This document shows, piece after piece, positions 43,388-51,042 of a stretch of DNA of 64,000 nt (within the stretch, counting starts at the first letter, position 1; each line of letters begins with the position of its first letter). A program made the position numbers and the translations under genes. The stretch is taken from assembly GCA_016720465.1 (NCBI GenBank), contig JADKKO010000004.1, forward strand, positions 620,001-684,000, read 5' to 3'. Under the pieces are notes generated by a model. The model saw only the letters and a program-made list of their open reading frames with translations. It did not search any database and was not told where the DNA came from. This DNA comes from Holophagaceae bacterium (GTDB lineage: Bacteria > Acidobacteriota > Holophagae > Holophagales > Holophagaceae).

Positions 43388-44530
43388 GTGGGCATCATGT
43401 CAGGCCTGCGAGCCCTTGCCACGAGGACCCTGCCCATCCTGATCCAGGTCACGCCCTTGCTTGCCCAGGACAAGGTGGAGGCACCGGTCGGGAATGCTTC
43501 GCCTTCTCCGCAGCCCTACCTCTTCTATAAGCCCAAGGATTATGGTTCCGAATCCCAGTTCAATCCGCTGGCTTCGTTCATCACCTGGTCCTACGACACG
43601 CTGCAGGTGCCGGAGAGCTTCAACGATTTCAACATGTCGAAGCACTGGGAAACCGTGCGCTTCGACCTGCAGCATCCCAACAATGCCATCCAGCGCCAGG
43701 GCGGCTGGAATGCCTTCATCAACCGCCAGATCCTTCCCTACCGGGGTGGCCGCGCCGATTGGGTCCCCAATTATTCCCTGCATCTGCTGGGCGGCGGCAT
43801 GGTGTACCGCAAGAACGCGGAGTGGTTCGAGGCCCATGGCGTTCCGTATCCCAAGCTCACTTCGGCCCTGATCGGAACCGCTGCAGAACTGCTTCAGGAA
43901 ACGGTGGAGAAGACCTCCACCAAGCCCGACGACGAGATCGCCGATGTATATCTTTTCCGGCCCCTCGGAATGCTGCTTTTCAATTGGGATCGGTTCGCGC
44001 GCTTCGCCGCGGAAGACTTGCACCTGGCGGAATGGAACGGGCAGCCCATCTATGAGCCGGACTATGCGCGGCCTTCGGGCGCCAAGGGCCGGATCACCAA
44101 TGTGAGCCAGAATTTCGTGGTGCGCCCGGTGATCGGCGGGCCCGATGCGGCGCGCCCCTTCATCTATTTCGGGCTCACGACCCTGGTGGGGCTGTCCCAT
44201 TCGGTCACGAGGTCCGACAGCTTTTCATGGGGCTTCGGCGCCTCCATCCAGAAGGCCCAGGACCCCACCATCACCCATTTCAGCGCCGGTCTCTTCTACG
44301 ACCGCAACGACTCGCTGCTGGCTTCGCTGATCTTCAACGGCACGGATGATCTCAAGGTGCGCCTGAACATCTATCCAGGCTTCGTGGGCACCGGAAAGTG
44401 GTGGTCGCCGGGCATCTACGTGGGCCTCGGCGGCAAGGGCCGCCTCAGCGCCGGCCTCACGCTCCGCGTGTTTCCGGTGGGCTGGGGCCGCACCCAGCAT
44501 CCGACGCCGGCGATCCCGCCGCCGCGTTAG
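43388..44530 (+). CDS. Probable outer-membrane beta-barrel protein, unknown function
   Basis: A 380-residue protein starting at GTG 43388, or more likely ATG 43397. A signal peptide is plausible (LRALATRTLPILIQVTPLLAQ). The C-terminal half has alternating amphipathic strands such as FIYFGLTTLVGLSHSVT, SFSWGFGASIQKAQ, HFSAGLFYDRNDSLLASLIF, WWSPGIYVGLGGKG and LSAGLTLRVFP, typical of a small barrel. No family was recognised. Its stop codon begins repeat element D. It follows the glycosyltransferase by one base, so a surface-polysaccharide link is conceivable but unproven. Confidence 0.6.
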   Translation: MGIMSGLRALATRTLPILIQVTPLLAQDKVEAPVGNASPSPQPYLFYKPKDYGSESQFNPLASFITWSYDTLQVPESFNDFNMSKHWETVRFDLQHPNNAIQRQGGWNAFINRQILPYRGGRADWVPNYSLHLLGGGMVYRKNAEWFEAHGVPYPKLTSALIGTAAELLQETVEKTSTKPDDEIADVYLFRPLGMLLFNWDRFARFAAEDLHLAEWNGQPIYEPDYARPSGAKGRITNVSQNFVVRPVIGGPDAARPFIYFGLTTLVGLSHSVTRSDSFSWGFGASIQKAQDPTITHFSAGLFYDRNDSLLASLIFNGTDDLKVRLNIYPGFVGTGKWWSPGIYVGLGGKGRLSAGLTLRVFPVGWGRTQHPTPAIPPPR

Positions 44531-44637
44531 TCCCAAGTCTCAAGTCCCGAGTCGCAAGACCCAAGTCCCAAGCCCCAAGCCCGCACGAATGCTGCATCGG
44601 GCTTCCTTGAGACTTGAGTCTTGAGACTTGGGACTAA
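44527..44637. repeat. Period-7 element D with a perfect 18-bp outer inverted repeat
   Basis: Eight heptamers near AGTCCCA run over 44529-44584, and four reverse-complement heptamers TTGAGAC/TTGAGTC lie in 44606-44635. The outer arms 44527-44544 and 44620-44637 are perfect 18-bp inverted repeats. Each arm contains the stop codon of one of the two convergent genes. Confidence 0.9.
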
Positions 44638-45302
44638 TACGAGCCCTCGTCCTTCATGGGCGGATAGTCCTTCCCGAATTTGTTCTTGTGCGGCTCGAAG
44701 GGGGGGAGGTTCGCGCTCAGGGTCCACTCGCCGCGGACGCTGCCCTCGCCGATGGTGATGGGGAAGACCCTTTCGCCGGTCTCGGGATGCCAGAGCTTCA
44801 GCCGGTAGGTGCCGCTGGGGATTCCTTCGAAGGCCAGGCCCGCCTTGCCATCCAGCACTTGGGCGTAGGGGGTTTCCAGGACCCACAGGAATGCGTTCAT
44901 CTTGTGGTGGACATTGCAGTACAGCTTCACCAGGCCTGGCTTGGCCAGCTTGACGGGCGGCGGCGTGTCGCCGGGCTCGTACTGGCCCGTGTCGAAGGGC
45001 ACGGCGCAGCAGACGCTGAACACGTTGTGGACGATGGAGTCCTGGTTCGGAAAGGCGACCAGGCTGCCGGGCGTGGTCCAGGCCACGCGGGGGGAGAACC
45101 GCTTGCCTACCGTCCGGATGCGCAGCAAGGGGCGTTTCGACATGTTGGGCCTGGGCGCCGACAGCGGTTCCAGGATGGCGATGACATCCTTCAGGGTTTC
45201 CCGCGGTTTTCCAGTCTTATCCACCACCTTCACCGGGCCGGAGAGGCCCCCGGCCAGGAGGGGAATGGCCAGCAGCGCCAGCATGGATGACTTGAGGGGC
45301 AT
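44634..45302 (-). CDS. Exported cupredoxin-like protein with type-1 copper motif
   Basis: From ATG 45302 the protein has 222 residues with an N-terminal signal (MPLKSSMLALLAIPLLAGG). The copper site is visible as H92 in IVHNVFS and C129-x2-H132-x2-M135 in VKLYCNVHHKMNAFLW, which match the His, Cys, His and Met ligands of blue copper proteins. A beta-sandwich region follows (GIPSGTYRLKLWHPETGE), similar to carboxypeptidase-regulatory folds. It probably carries electrons or binds copper in the periplasm. It is 28 bases downstream of the ferritin-like gene, in the same direction. Confidence 0.8.
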   Translation of the reverse strand: MPLKSSMLALLAIPLLAGGLSGPVKVVDKTGKPRETLKDVIAILEPLSAPRPNMSKRPLLRIRTVGKRFSPRVAWTTPGSLVAFPNQDSIVHNVFSVCCAVPFDTGQYEPGDTPPPVKLAKPGLVKLYCNVHHKMNAFLWVLETPYAQVLDGKAGLAFEGIPSGTYRLKLWHPETGERVFPITIGEGSVRGEWTLSANLPPFEPHKNKFGKDYPPMKDEGSY

Positions 45303-45330
45303 AGGGACTCCGTCAGGCGTCCCAGGAAGC

Positions 45331-45891
45331 CTACTCCAATTCATCGATCTGGCTGTAGAACCCGGCCGGCGCTTTCCCCAGGGCCGCGCGCAGGATGGCG
45401 GCATGGCTCACTTCATCGCCCATGATCCGGGCCGCGGCCTCCAACAAAGCCTTGGTCTTGAACTGCGATATCGCGGCCTGGTAGGCCCTGGCGGCCTTCA
45501 TCTCCAGGAACAGGGCCAGCCGCAGCACATCGGCTTCGGATTTCAGTTCAAAGGCACTGAAGTCGTAGTCTTTCTTGGGGTCCGCAGGAGAACCGCCCAG
45601 GTTTTTAATGACAGCGCTGAGGGCTTCGCGGTGGCTTTCATGGCTGCCCTTGAAGGTGCCGCCCACGGCCAGCACGCCTTTGCTCAGCAGGCCCGAGCCG
45701 CCCGCCAGCCCGTAGGCGTAGATGGCCGTGTGCTCCAGCACCAGTGCGCCGTTGAGTATGCTCAGGTCCCCGGTGGGCCGGGCATCCCCGCCGGGGGCGG
45801 CCTCGGGTTTGCGGCAGCCCAGCAGGCCTCCGGAGGCGGTCAGCACGGCCCCTCCCATCAACGCGCTGAGGAACAAGCGGCGGTCGGACAT
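45331..45891 (-). CDS. Exported ferritin-like (DUF4439-like) four-helix protein
   Basis: ATG 45891 with GGAGCG upstream gives 186 residues. The N terminus MSDRRLFLSALMGGAVL resembles a Tat signal with RR, and LLGC is a possible lipobox. The mature part is a four-helix ferritin-like fold with metal-site candidates in VLEHTAIYAYG, HESHREAL, LEMKAARAYQAA and GDEVSHAAIL. Such proteins bind or oxidise iron or other metals, but no activity is proved for this family. It heads a two-gene operon with the cupredoxin and diverges from the receptor kinase. Confidence 0.75.
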   Translation of the reverse strand: MSDRRLFLSALMGGAVLTASGGLLGCRKPEAAPGGDARPTGDLSILNGALVLEHTAIYAYGLAGGSGLLSKGVLAVGGTFKGSHESHREALSAVIKNLGGSPADPKKDYDFSAFELKSEADVLRLALFLEMKAARAYQAAISQFKTKALLEAAARIMGDEVSHAAILRAALGKAPAGFYSQIDELE

Positions 45892-46065
45892 GGTCGCTCC
45901 AGGCATGGACATCGAGGGTGAAGGTGGATTTTTAGGCACTCTGTATCGCTTAAAGGTTTGGATGCCAGGAACCCTTGGCACGTGCCACTCCTTTTGCGCA
46001 TCGAAGGCAAGAACGGAAGGCCGCTAAGATTGTCCAAACCCGTTTCCCCTTCTCCGAGGTCCGCC

Positions 46066-48261
46066 ATGAGCCGTGAAGTGCGCTGGTACCGCTCGCTCGC
46101 CTGGAAGTTCTTCCTCCGCACGAGCGTGACCATCCTGGTGATCATCGGCGTGCTGGTCTTCATCACCTCCACGGTGGCGGACCGGAAGGCGCGGGAATCC
46201 GCCGGGGCGCAGATGCTCTCCGCCAGCCAGGTGGTGGACCGCACCTTCGAGCAGCAGGGCAAGATCATGGACGCGGGGCTGGAGGTCTTCACCCAGTATT
46301 CGGCCAATCTGGCGAACATCGAAAAGGGCGATTACTCGTCCGTGCGCGACACCTTGTTGGACAACCTCTCCCGGCTCAATTCCCAGATCGCCGTGGTCAT
46401 CCGCCCCTCGGGCGCCCTGCTCTCCTGCACCACCGACGGCGTCAAGCAGGACTACAACGACGTGGGGATCGTGCAGATGGCCATGTACCCGGATGAAGCC
46501 AGGAAGGCGGGCTATCCCGGCCCTTCCTACCGCGGCTTCTTCAAGATCGACGAAGGGAAATTCAAGGGCGTCTACCATGCGGTGGCCCGGTCCATCTCGA
46601 CCCCCGGAGGCGCTTCCCTCGGCGTCATGCTGGTGGGCAACAGCCTCAGCGACGAGGCCGCCAAGGAGCTGCGGTTCGTGTCCCTGCCCCCGGGCCGGAA
46701 AGGCGACCTGCCGCCCCATTTCGGGTTGTTGAGCCAGTTCCAGATCCAGGGGCTCACGGTGGCGGATGCGAGCCAGCGCGATGCGCTGCAGCGGGCGATT
46801 TCCACGGGGGACGGCTTCAAGGCGGCCCAGGCCGGAGTCCTGGCCGGGCAGAGGTCCGCCACGATCCCCGTTGCCCTGGAAGGCAGGCCCTACCTCGCGG
46901 TCCTGGCGCCCTTGAAGGGAGTCAACGCTCTGGATCTCAGGATCGCAGACGTGGTGATGATGCCTCTCGAACCCTTCCTGGCGCCTTTCGTGACCATCCG
47001 CAACGTGATCCTCGCGACCGGGGCGGGCGGGCTGCTCCTCGCGATGATCTTTTCGCTGACCTCCAGCCGCGCGGTGACCTCGCCCCTGTCGGCCCTGGCC
47101 CGCGCCACGGCCCAATTGGCCGAAGGAGAAAGGCCCGAGATTCCGGCGCTCAACAGCCAGGATGAGGTGGGCTACCTCACCCAGGCCTTCCGGGCGATGC
47201 TCTCGGAGCTGAAGGCGAAGGATGAATTGCTGGCGGCCCTCGAGCACCTGGACCCGAAGGACGGTCGCCGGGGCATGGGTGCGGAGATGGAATCCGTGGC
47301 GCAGAGCCGCGTCAGCATGAGCGCCGTGGATGTGGACGCCACCATCATGCTGGCCACGACGTCCCAGGTGATGCGCGGCGAAGACCCCTCGCCCCAGCGG
47401 AAGCGGGTGACCCTGAAGGAAGGCGAGATTTTCGCAGGCCGATACCGCATCGAGAACATCCTGGGGAAGGGCGGCATGGGCATCGTGCTGAAGGCCCACG
47501 ACCAGCAGTTGGACGAGGACGTGGCCCTGAAGATCATCCGGCCCGAACACGACCTTTCCACGGGCTTCCTGGAGCAGCTCAAGCAGGAGATCAAACTGGC
47601 CCGGAAGATCACCAACAAGTACGTGCTGCGCACCCATGACTTCGGCGAGTTCGAAGGCCTGCCCTTCGTTTCCATGGAATACCTGAAGGGCGTCACCTTG
47701 AAACAGCTCCTGGACGACCGGGGCAGCCTGCCCATCGGCCTGGTGCTCCGCATCGGCCGCCAGGTCTCGGAGGGCCTGGAGGCCGCGCACGGCGAGGGCG
47801 TAGTGCACCGCGACATCAAGCCGTTGAACATCCTGTTCGATGCCCGCGGCGACGCCAAGATCATGGATTTCGGCCTGGCCGCGCCGGTGGCCGCCAAGGG
47901 CTCCTCGGCCGAGGGCCAGGTCTTCGGCACGCCGCGCTACATGTCCCCGGAGCAGGTGAGGGGCGAACGGGTGGATCCCCGCACGGACCTCTACGCGCTC
48001 GGCGTGATGCTCTTCGAGCTCTCCACGGGCTTTCCGCCTTTCGAGCATGCGGTCATCACGGAGCTGCTGCGCATGCACCTGAGCACCCCGGTGCCCAGAG
48101 CCAAGGAACTGGCTCCGGACCTGCCCGAGGGCTTTTCCTTCCTCCTGGAGCGGCTCATGGCCAAACGCATCGAAGACCGGCCCGCTTCGGCGATGGAAGT
48201 GGTGGAAATCCTCAAGCTCCTAGCCGCCGGCGGTTCGGGCGAAACGAAGCGGGTGGCGTGA
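46066..48261 (+). CDS. Receptor-type Ser/Thr kinase: periplasmic sensor, HAMP, C-terminal kinase
   Basis: ATG 46066 gives 731 residues. Membrane helix 1 (about 14-34) and helix 2 (about 309-333, VILATGAGGLLLAMIFSLT) flank a periplasmic sensor of about 270 residues, probably of the double-Cache class. A HAMP domain (335-390, AVTSPLSALARATAQLAEGE) leads to a Hanks kinase (about 460-720). The kinase shows ATP loop ILGKGGMGIVLKAHD, VALKIIRP, catalytic HRDIKPLNILF, MDFGLA and GTPRYMSPEQ, all intact. Sensor plus HAMP is typical of histidine kinases and chemoreceptors; a C-terminal Ser/Thr kinase output is unusual. It overlaps the next gene as TGATG. Confidence 0.9.
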   Translation: MSREVRWYRSLAWKFFLRTSVTILVIIGVLVFITSTVADRKARESAGAQMLSASQVVDRTFEQQGKIMDAGLEVFTQYSANLANIEKGDYSSVRDTLLDNLSRLNSQIAVVIRPSGALLSCTTDGVKQDYNDVGIVQMAMYPDEARKAGYPGPSYRGFFKIDEGKFKGVYHAVARSISTPGGASLGVMLVGNSLSDEAAKELRFVSLPPGRKGDLPPHFGLLSQFQIQGLTVADASQRDALQRAISTGDGFKAAQAGVLAGQRSATIPVALEGRPYLAVLAPLKGVNALDLRIADVVMMPLEPFLAPFVTIRNVILATGAGGLLLAMIFSLTSSRAVTSPLSALARATAQLAEGERPEIPALNSQDEVGYLTQAFRAMLSELKAKDELLAALEHLDPKDGRRGMGAEMESVAQSRVSMSAVDVDATIMLATTSQVMRGEDPSPQRKRVTLKEGEIFAGRYRIENILGKGGMGIVLKAHDQQLDEDVALKIIRPEHDLSTGFLEQLKQEIKLARKITNKYVLRTHDFGEFEGLPFVSMEYLKGVTLKQLLDDRGSLPIGLVLRIGRQVSEGLEAAHGEGVVHRDIKPLNILFDARGDAKIMDFGLAAPVAAKGSSAEGQVFGTPRYMSPEQVRGERVDPRTDLYALGVMLFELSTGFPPFEHAVITELLRMHLSTPVPRAKELAPDLPEGFSFLLERLMAKRIEDRPASAMEVVEILKLLAAGGSGETKRVA

Positions 48262-48590
48262 TGGACCGCCGGGAGCTGCTGCTGGCCCTCGCTGCCGTGG
48301 CCGCCAGCGGGAGCCCCTTGCTGGCCGGGGGGAAGATCAAAAAGGGCGATTGCGCTTACAAGGGATTCAAGCTCCACGGGAAAGTCCAGATCGTGGACCA
48401 TTTTCCGGACCTCAAGATCCAGATCGTCGACCATTTTCCCGACCTGAAGGTGCAGAAGGTGGAGCACTTCCCCAACGCCTGCGGCCAGTGGCAGATCGTG
48501 GAGCATTTCCCGGATTTCAAGGTGCAGATCGTCGACCATTTCCCGGATCTCAAGATCCAGTGGGTGGACCATTTCCCTGGCGTGCCCTGA
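48261..48590 (+). CDS. Exported short-repeat protein resembling the 7(1) septoil knot family
   Basis: A 109-residue protein whose ATG overlaps the kinase stop (TGATG), so translation is coupled. The N terminus MDRRELLLALAAVAASGSPL looks like an export signal with RR. The mature part is almost entirely repeats of about ten residues of the form VQIVDHFPDLK: six HFP repeats in all, with one longer linker (NACGQW) in the middle. This is the pattern I recall for the small 7(1) 'septoil knot' domain proteins, predicted and then shown to form a very complex backbone knot. Function of that family is unknown. The assignment is from memory of the repeat and needs a profile check. Confidence 0.75.
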   Translation: MDRRELLLALAAVAASGSPLLAGGKIKKGDCAYKGFKLHGKVQIVDHFPDLKIQIVDHFPDLKVQKVEHFPNACGQWQIVEHFPDFKVQIVDHFPDLKIQWVDHFPGVP

Positions 48591-48593
48591 ATC

Positions 48594-49232
48594 CTAGCCT
48601 TCCTCGAAGCCCCGCTGCGCGAAGCGGCTCAGTTTTTCGTCCACATCCCGCATCTGCAGCGCCCGCGCCACGTAGCGGCCGATCGGGTCGGCCTCCAGGT
48701 TCACGGCGTCGCCGGGCTTCATGGACGCCAGGGCCGTGCGCTTCACGGTTTCCGGGATCAGGGCGACGCTGAACCAATCGCGGCCGCAGTCCACGACCGT
48801 CAGCGAGATGCCGTCCACGGCGATGCTGCCCTTGGGGGCCGTCATGGGCGCGAAAAAGGAAGGCATTGTGAACCGCCACAGCCCCTCGCCTCCGGGCCGC
48901 TCCAGCAGGGCGCCCAGGCCGTCCACGTGGCCGCTGACCAGATGCCCGTCCAGCGGATCGCCCACCCGGAGGCTCGGCTCCAGGTGCAGCGTGGCGCCGA
49001 TGGACAAGCGGCCCAGGGTGGTCTTGGCCAGGGTCTCTTCGCTCAGCTCCGTTTCCCAGGCCCGCTCGTCGCAGAGCACCGAGGTCAGGCAGGCTCCGTT
49101 CACGGCGATGCTCGCCCCCAGCTCGGCGTGGTCCAGCACCTCCTGGGCGGCCGCGATGCGCAGCCGGGCCCCGCCGCTCCGGGGGCTGCGGGATTCCAGG
49201 GTGCCAAGGTGGCGGATCAGACCGGTGAACAT
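48594..49232 (-). CDS. ribE: Riboflavin synthase alpha subunit
   Basis: Dismutates two molecules of 6,7-dimethyl-8-ribityllumazine to riboflavin. The 212 residues contain the two internal lumazine-binding repeats: MFTGLIRHLGTLES with GASIAVNGACLTSV in the first, and GHLVSGHVDGLGALLE with GSIAVDGISLTVVD in the second. The start motif MFTGLI is diagnostic. No other riboflavin genes or FMN-riboswitch-like leader are nearby. It converges on the knot-like gene with a three-base gap. Confidence 0.95.
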   Translation of the reverse strand: MFTGLIRHLGTLESRSPRSGGARLRIAAAQEVLDHAELGASIAVNGACLTSVLCDERAWETELSEETLAKTTLGRLSIGATLHLEPSLRVGDPLDGHLVSGHVDGLGALLERPGGEGLWRFTMPSFFAPMTAPKGSIAVDGISLTVVDCGRDWFSVALIPETVKRTALASMKPGDAVNLEADPIGRYVARALQMRDVDEKLSRFAQRGFEEG

Positions 49233-49261
49233 GGGTGTCTACAGCCTAGCGCGTGGGTTCC

Positions 49262-49330
49262 AAGTCTCGAGTCGAAAGTCGAAAAGTCAAAAAGTCAAAA
49301 AGTCGAAAAGTTAAAGGGCTACGGCCTAGG
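49262..49330. repeat. Period-7/8 element E upstream of ribE
   Basis: Seven tandem units with an AGTCGAA-like core, drifting from seven to eight bases as A-runs lengthen, lie between the ribE start and the end of the permease gene. Only one arm is evident, ending in CTACGGC CTAGG words like those of element A. Confidence 0.7.
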
Positions 49331-50900
49331 CATCGCCGTTCTGCAGCGCGCTTTTCCGTGCGCCGTAGGCGAAATAGATGGCCAGGCCGATGGCGAGCCA
49401 GACCACGAAGCGGATCCAGGTGAGCCAGGGCAGGCCCAGGGCGAACCAGACGCAGCCGACGATCCCCGCGGGAGCCAGGACCCACATGGCGGGCATCAGG
49501 AACTTGCGGGGGGACTCGGGGCGGCGGTGGCGCAGGACCATCACCGCGACGCAGACCACCGCGAAGGCGAAGAGGGTCCCGATGTTGGTGAGTTCCACCA
49601 CTTCATCGATGTTCAGCAAGGCCGCGGGGATGGCCACGATGAAGCCCGTGAGGATGGTCGCGTTGGAAGGCGTCTTGAATTTCGGATGGATCTTGCCGAA
49701 CCAGGGGCCCAGGAGGCCATCGCGGCTCATGGACATGAAGATGCGCGGCTGGCCCACCTGGTAGACCAGCAGCGCCGCCGTGGTGGCGATGACGGCGCCG
49801 AAACTGATCACGGCGGCGATGGCGGCCATCCGGTGCTCGGTGAAGATGTAGGACAGCGGGTCGGCGATGCCGCCCAGCTTGGTGTAGTGCACCATCCCCG
49901 TCGTGACCAGCGCGACGGCCGCGTAGATCACGGTGCAGATGCCCAGGGACCAGAGGATGCCCAGCGGCAGGTCGCGGCCGGGGTTCCGGCATTCTTCCGC
50001 CGTGGTGCTCACCGCGTCGAATCCGATGAAGGCGAAGAAGATGATCGCCGCGCCGGCCTGGATGCCCTTGAATCCGTGGGGCACGAAGGGATGCCAGTTG
50101 GCCGGGGCGATGAACTGGATGCCGAGGCCCACCACCGTCAGCAGGATGACCACCTTGATGACCACCATGATGCTGTTGGCGCGGGCGCTTTCCTTGATGC
50201 CGATGTAGCAGAGCCAGGTGATGAGCACGGTGATGATCACCGCGAGCAGATTGATGGTGACCGGGAAGCCGCCGATGGTCGGGGCGTTCTTGAGCACGTC
50301 CCAGTGGGCGAAGGTGGCCGCCCCGTCGGCCAGCCCGGCCTTGGCATCCGCGATCACGTGCAGTTTGTCGGACAGGCCGAGTTTCTCCACGCCCGCGCCG
50401 AGCTTCAGCGCCGTGCGCGGATCCATGGCCAGCCAGCCGGGAATATCCACGTGGAAGACATTCGACAGGAAGCTCCGCGCATAGTCGCCCCAGGAAATGG
50501 CCACGGCGACATTGGAGACCGCGTATTCCAGCAGCAGGTCCCAGCCGATGATCCAGGCCATGAGTTCGCCCAAGGTCGCGTAGGCATAGGTGTAGGCCGA
50601 GCCCGAGACCGGGATCATGGAGGCCAGTTCGGCATAGGCCAGCGCCGTGAAGCCGCAGATGAGGGCCACCAGCAGGATGCTCAGCACCAGGCTGGGGCCC
50701 GCGGGCAGGCGGCCGTCGGCCATGTTGCCCGCCGCCGCGGTGCCGATGCTTGAAAAGATCCCGGCGCCGATGATGGCGCCGATGCCGAACATCGCCAGGT
50801 CGAAGGCGCCGAGATTCTTCTTGAGCTGGTGTTCGGGCTCATCGGCCGTGGCCTTGAGCTGTTCGAGGGATTTCGTGCGGAAAAAATTCATGCGGCTCAT
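49326..50900 (-). CDS. APC-superfamily amino-acid permease (cationic amino-acid type)
   Basis: A 524-residue transporter with about 12-14 helices. The conserved first helix KKNLGAFDLAMFGIGAIIGAGIFSSIG, AYAELASMIPVSGSAYTYAYATLGEL and the later FFAFIGFDAVSTTAEECRNPGRDLP are hallmarks of the CAT/YfnA branch of the APC superfamily. It should import amino acids by proton symport or exchange. The substrate is uncertain; the CAT resemblance hints at basic or broad-range amino acids. The gene stands alone, with period-7 repeat elements on both sides. Confidence 0.9.
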   Translation of the reverse strand: MSRMNFFRTKSLEQLKATADEPEHQLKKNLGAFDLAMFGIGAIIGAGIFSSIGTAAAGNMADGRLPAGPSLVLSILLVALICGFTALAYAELASMIPVSGSAYTYAYATLGELMAWIIGWDLLLEYAVSNVAVAISWGDYARSFLSNVFHVDIPGWLAMDPRTALKLGAGVEKLGLSDKLHVIADAKAGLADGAATFAHWDVLKNAPTIGGFPVTINLLAVIITVLITWLCYIGIKESARANSIMVVIKVVILLTVVGLGIQFIAPANWHPFVPHGFKGIQAGAAIIFFAFIGFDAVSTTAEECRNPGRDLPLGILWSLGICTVIYAAVALVTTGMVHYTKLGGIADPLSYIFTEHRMAAIAAVISFGAVIATTAALLVYQVGQPRIFMSMSRDGLLGPWFGKIHPKFKTPSNATILTGFIVAIPAALLNIDEVVELTNIGTLFAFAVVCVAVMVLRHRRPESPRKFLMPAMWVLAPAGIVGCVWFALGLPWLTWIRFVVWLAIGLAIYFAYGARKSALQNGDA

Positions 50901-50946
50901 TCCTGGATTTGAATCGTTTCAAGGGGAAAGATCCAGGGTATCAGGT

Positions 50947-51041
50947 GGGCTTTGGGCGGTAGGCGGTAGTCTGTAGGCAGCGCCACCGACGCGGCCCCGG
51001 GCCGCACCCGCCACCCATCGCCCACAGCCCATAGCCAAGCC
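50947..51041. repeat. Period-7 element F between divergent permease and DUF58 genes
   Basis: The left array (50947-50981) has five heptamers of GGGCGGT/AGTCTGT type. The core (50982-51007) holds a GCGGCCC-CG-GGCCGC hairpin. The right array (51008-51041) has CACAGCC/CATAGCC heptamers and ends one base before the DUF58 start codon, so it lies in that gene's translation-initiation region. Confidence 0.8.
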
Positions 51042-51042
51042 C

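Noticed and set aside
45958..46065. Longer N terminus of the receptor kinase starting at 45958
   Set aside because: The added residues overlap the divergent ferritin-like promoter region, lack family features and would bury the first membrane helix; ATG 46066 is more natural.
46024..48078. Long minus-strand frame opposite the receptor kinase
   Set aside because: It is antisense to a kinase with all catalytic motifs, and its His/Gln/Gly-rich sequence matches no family.
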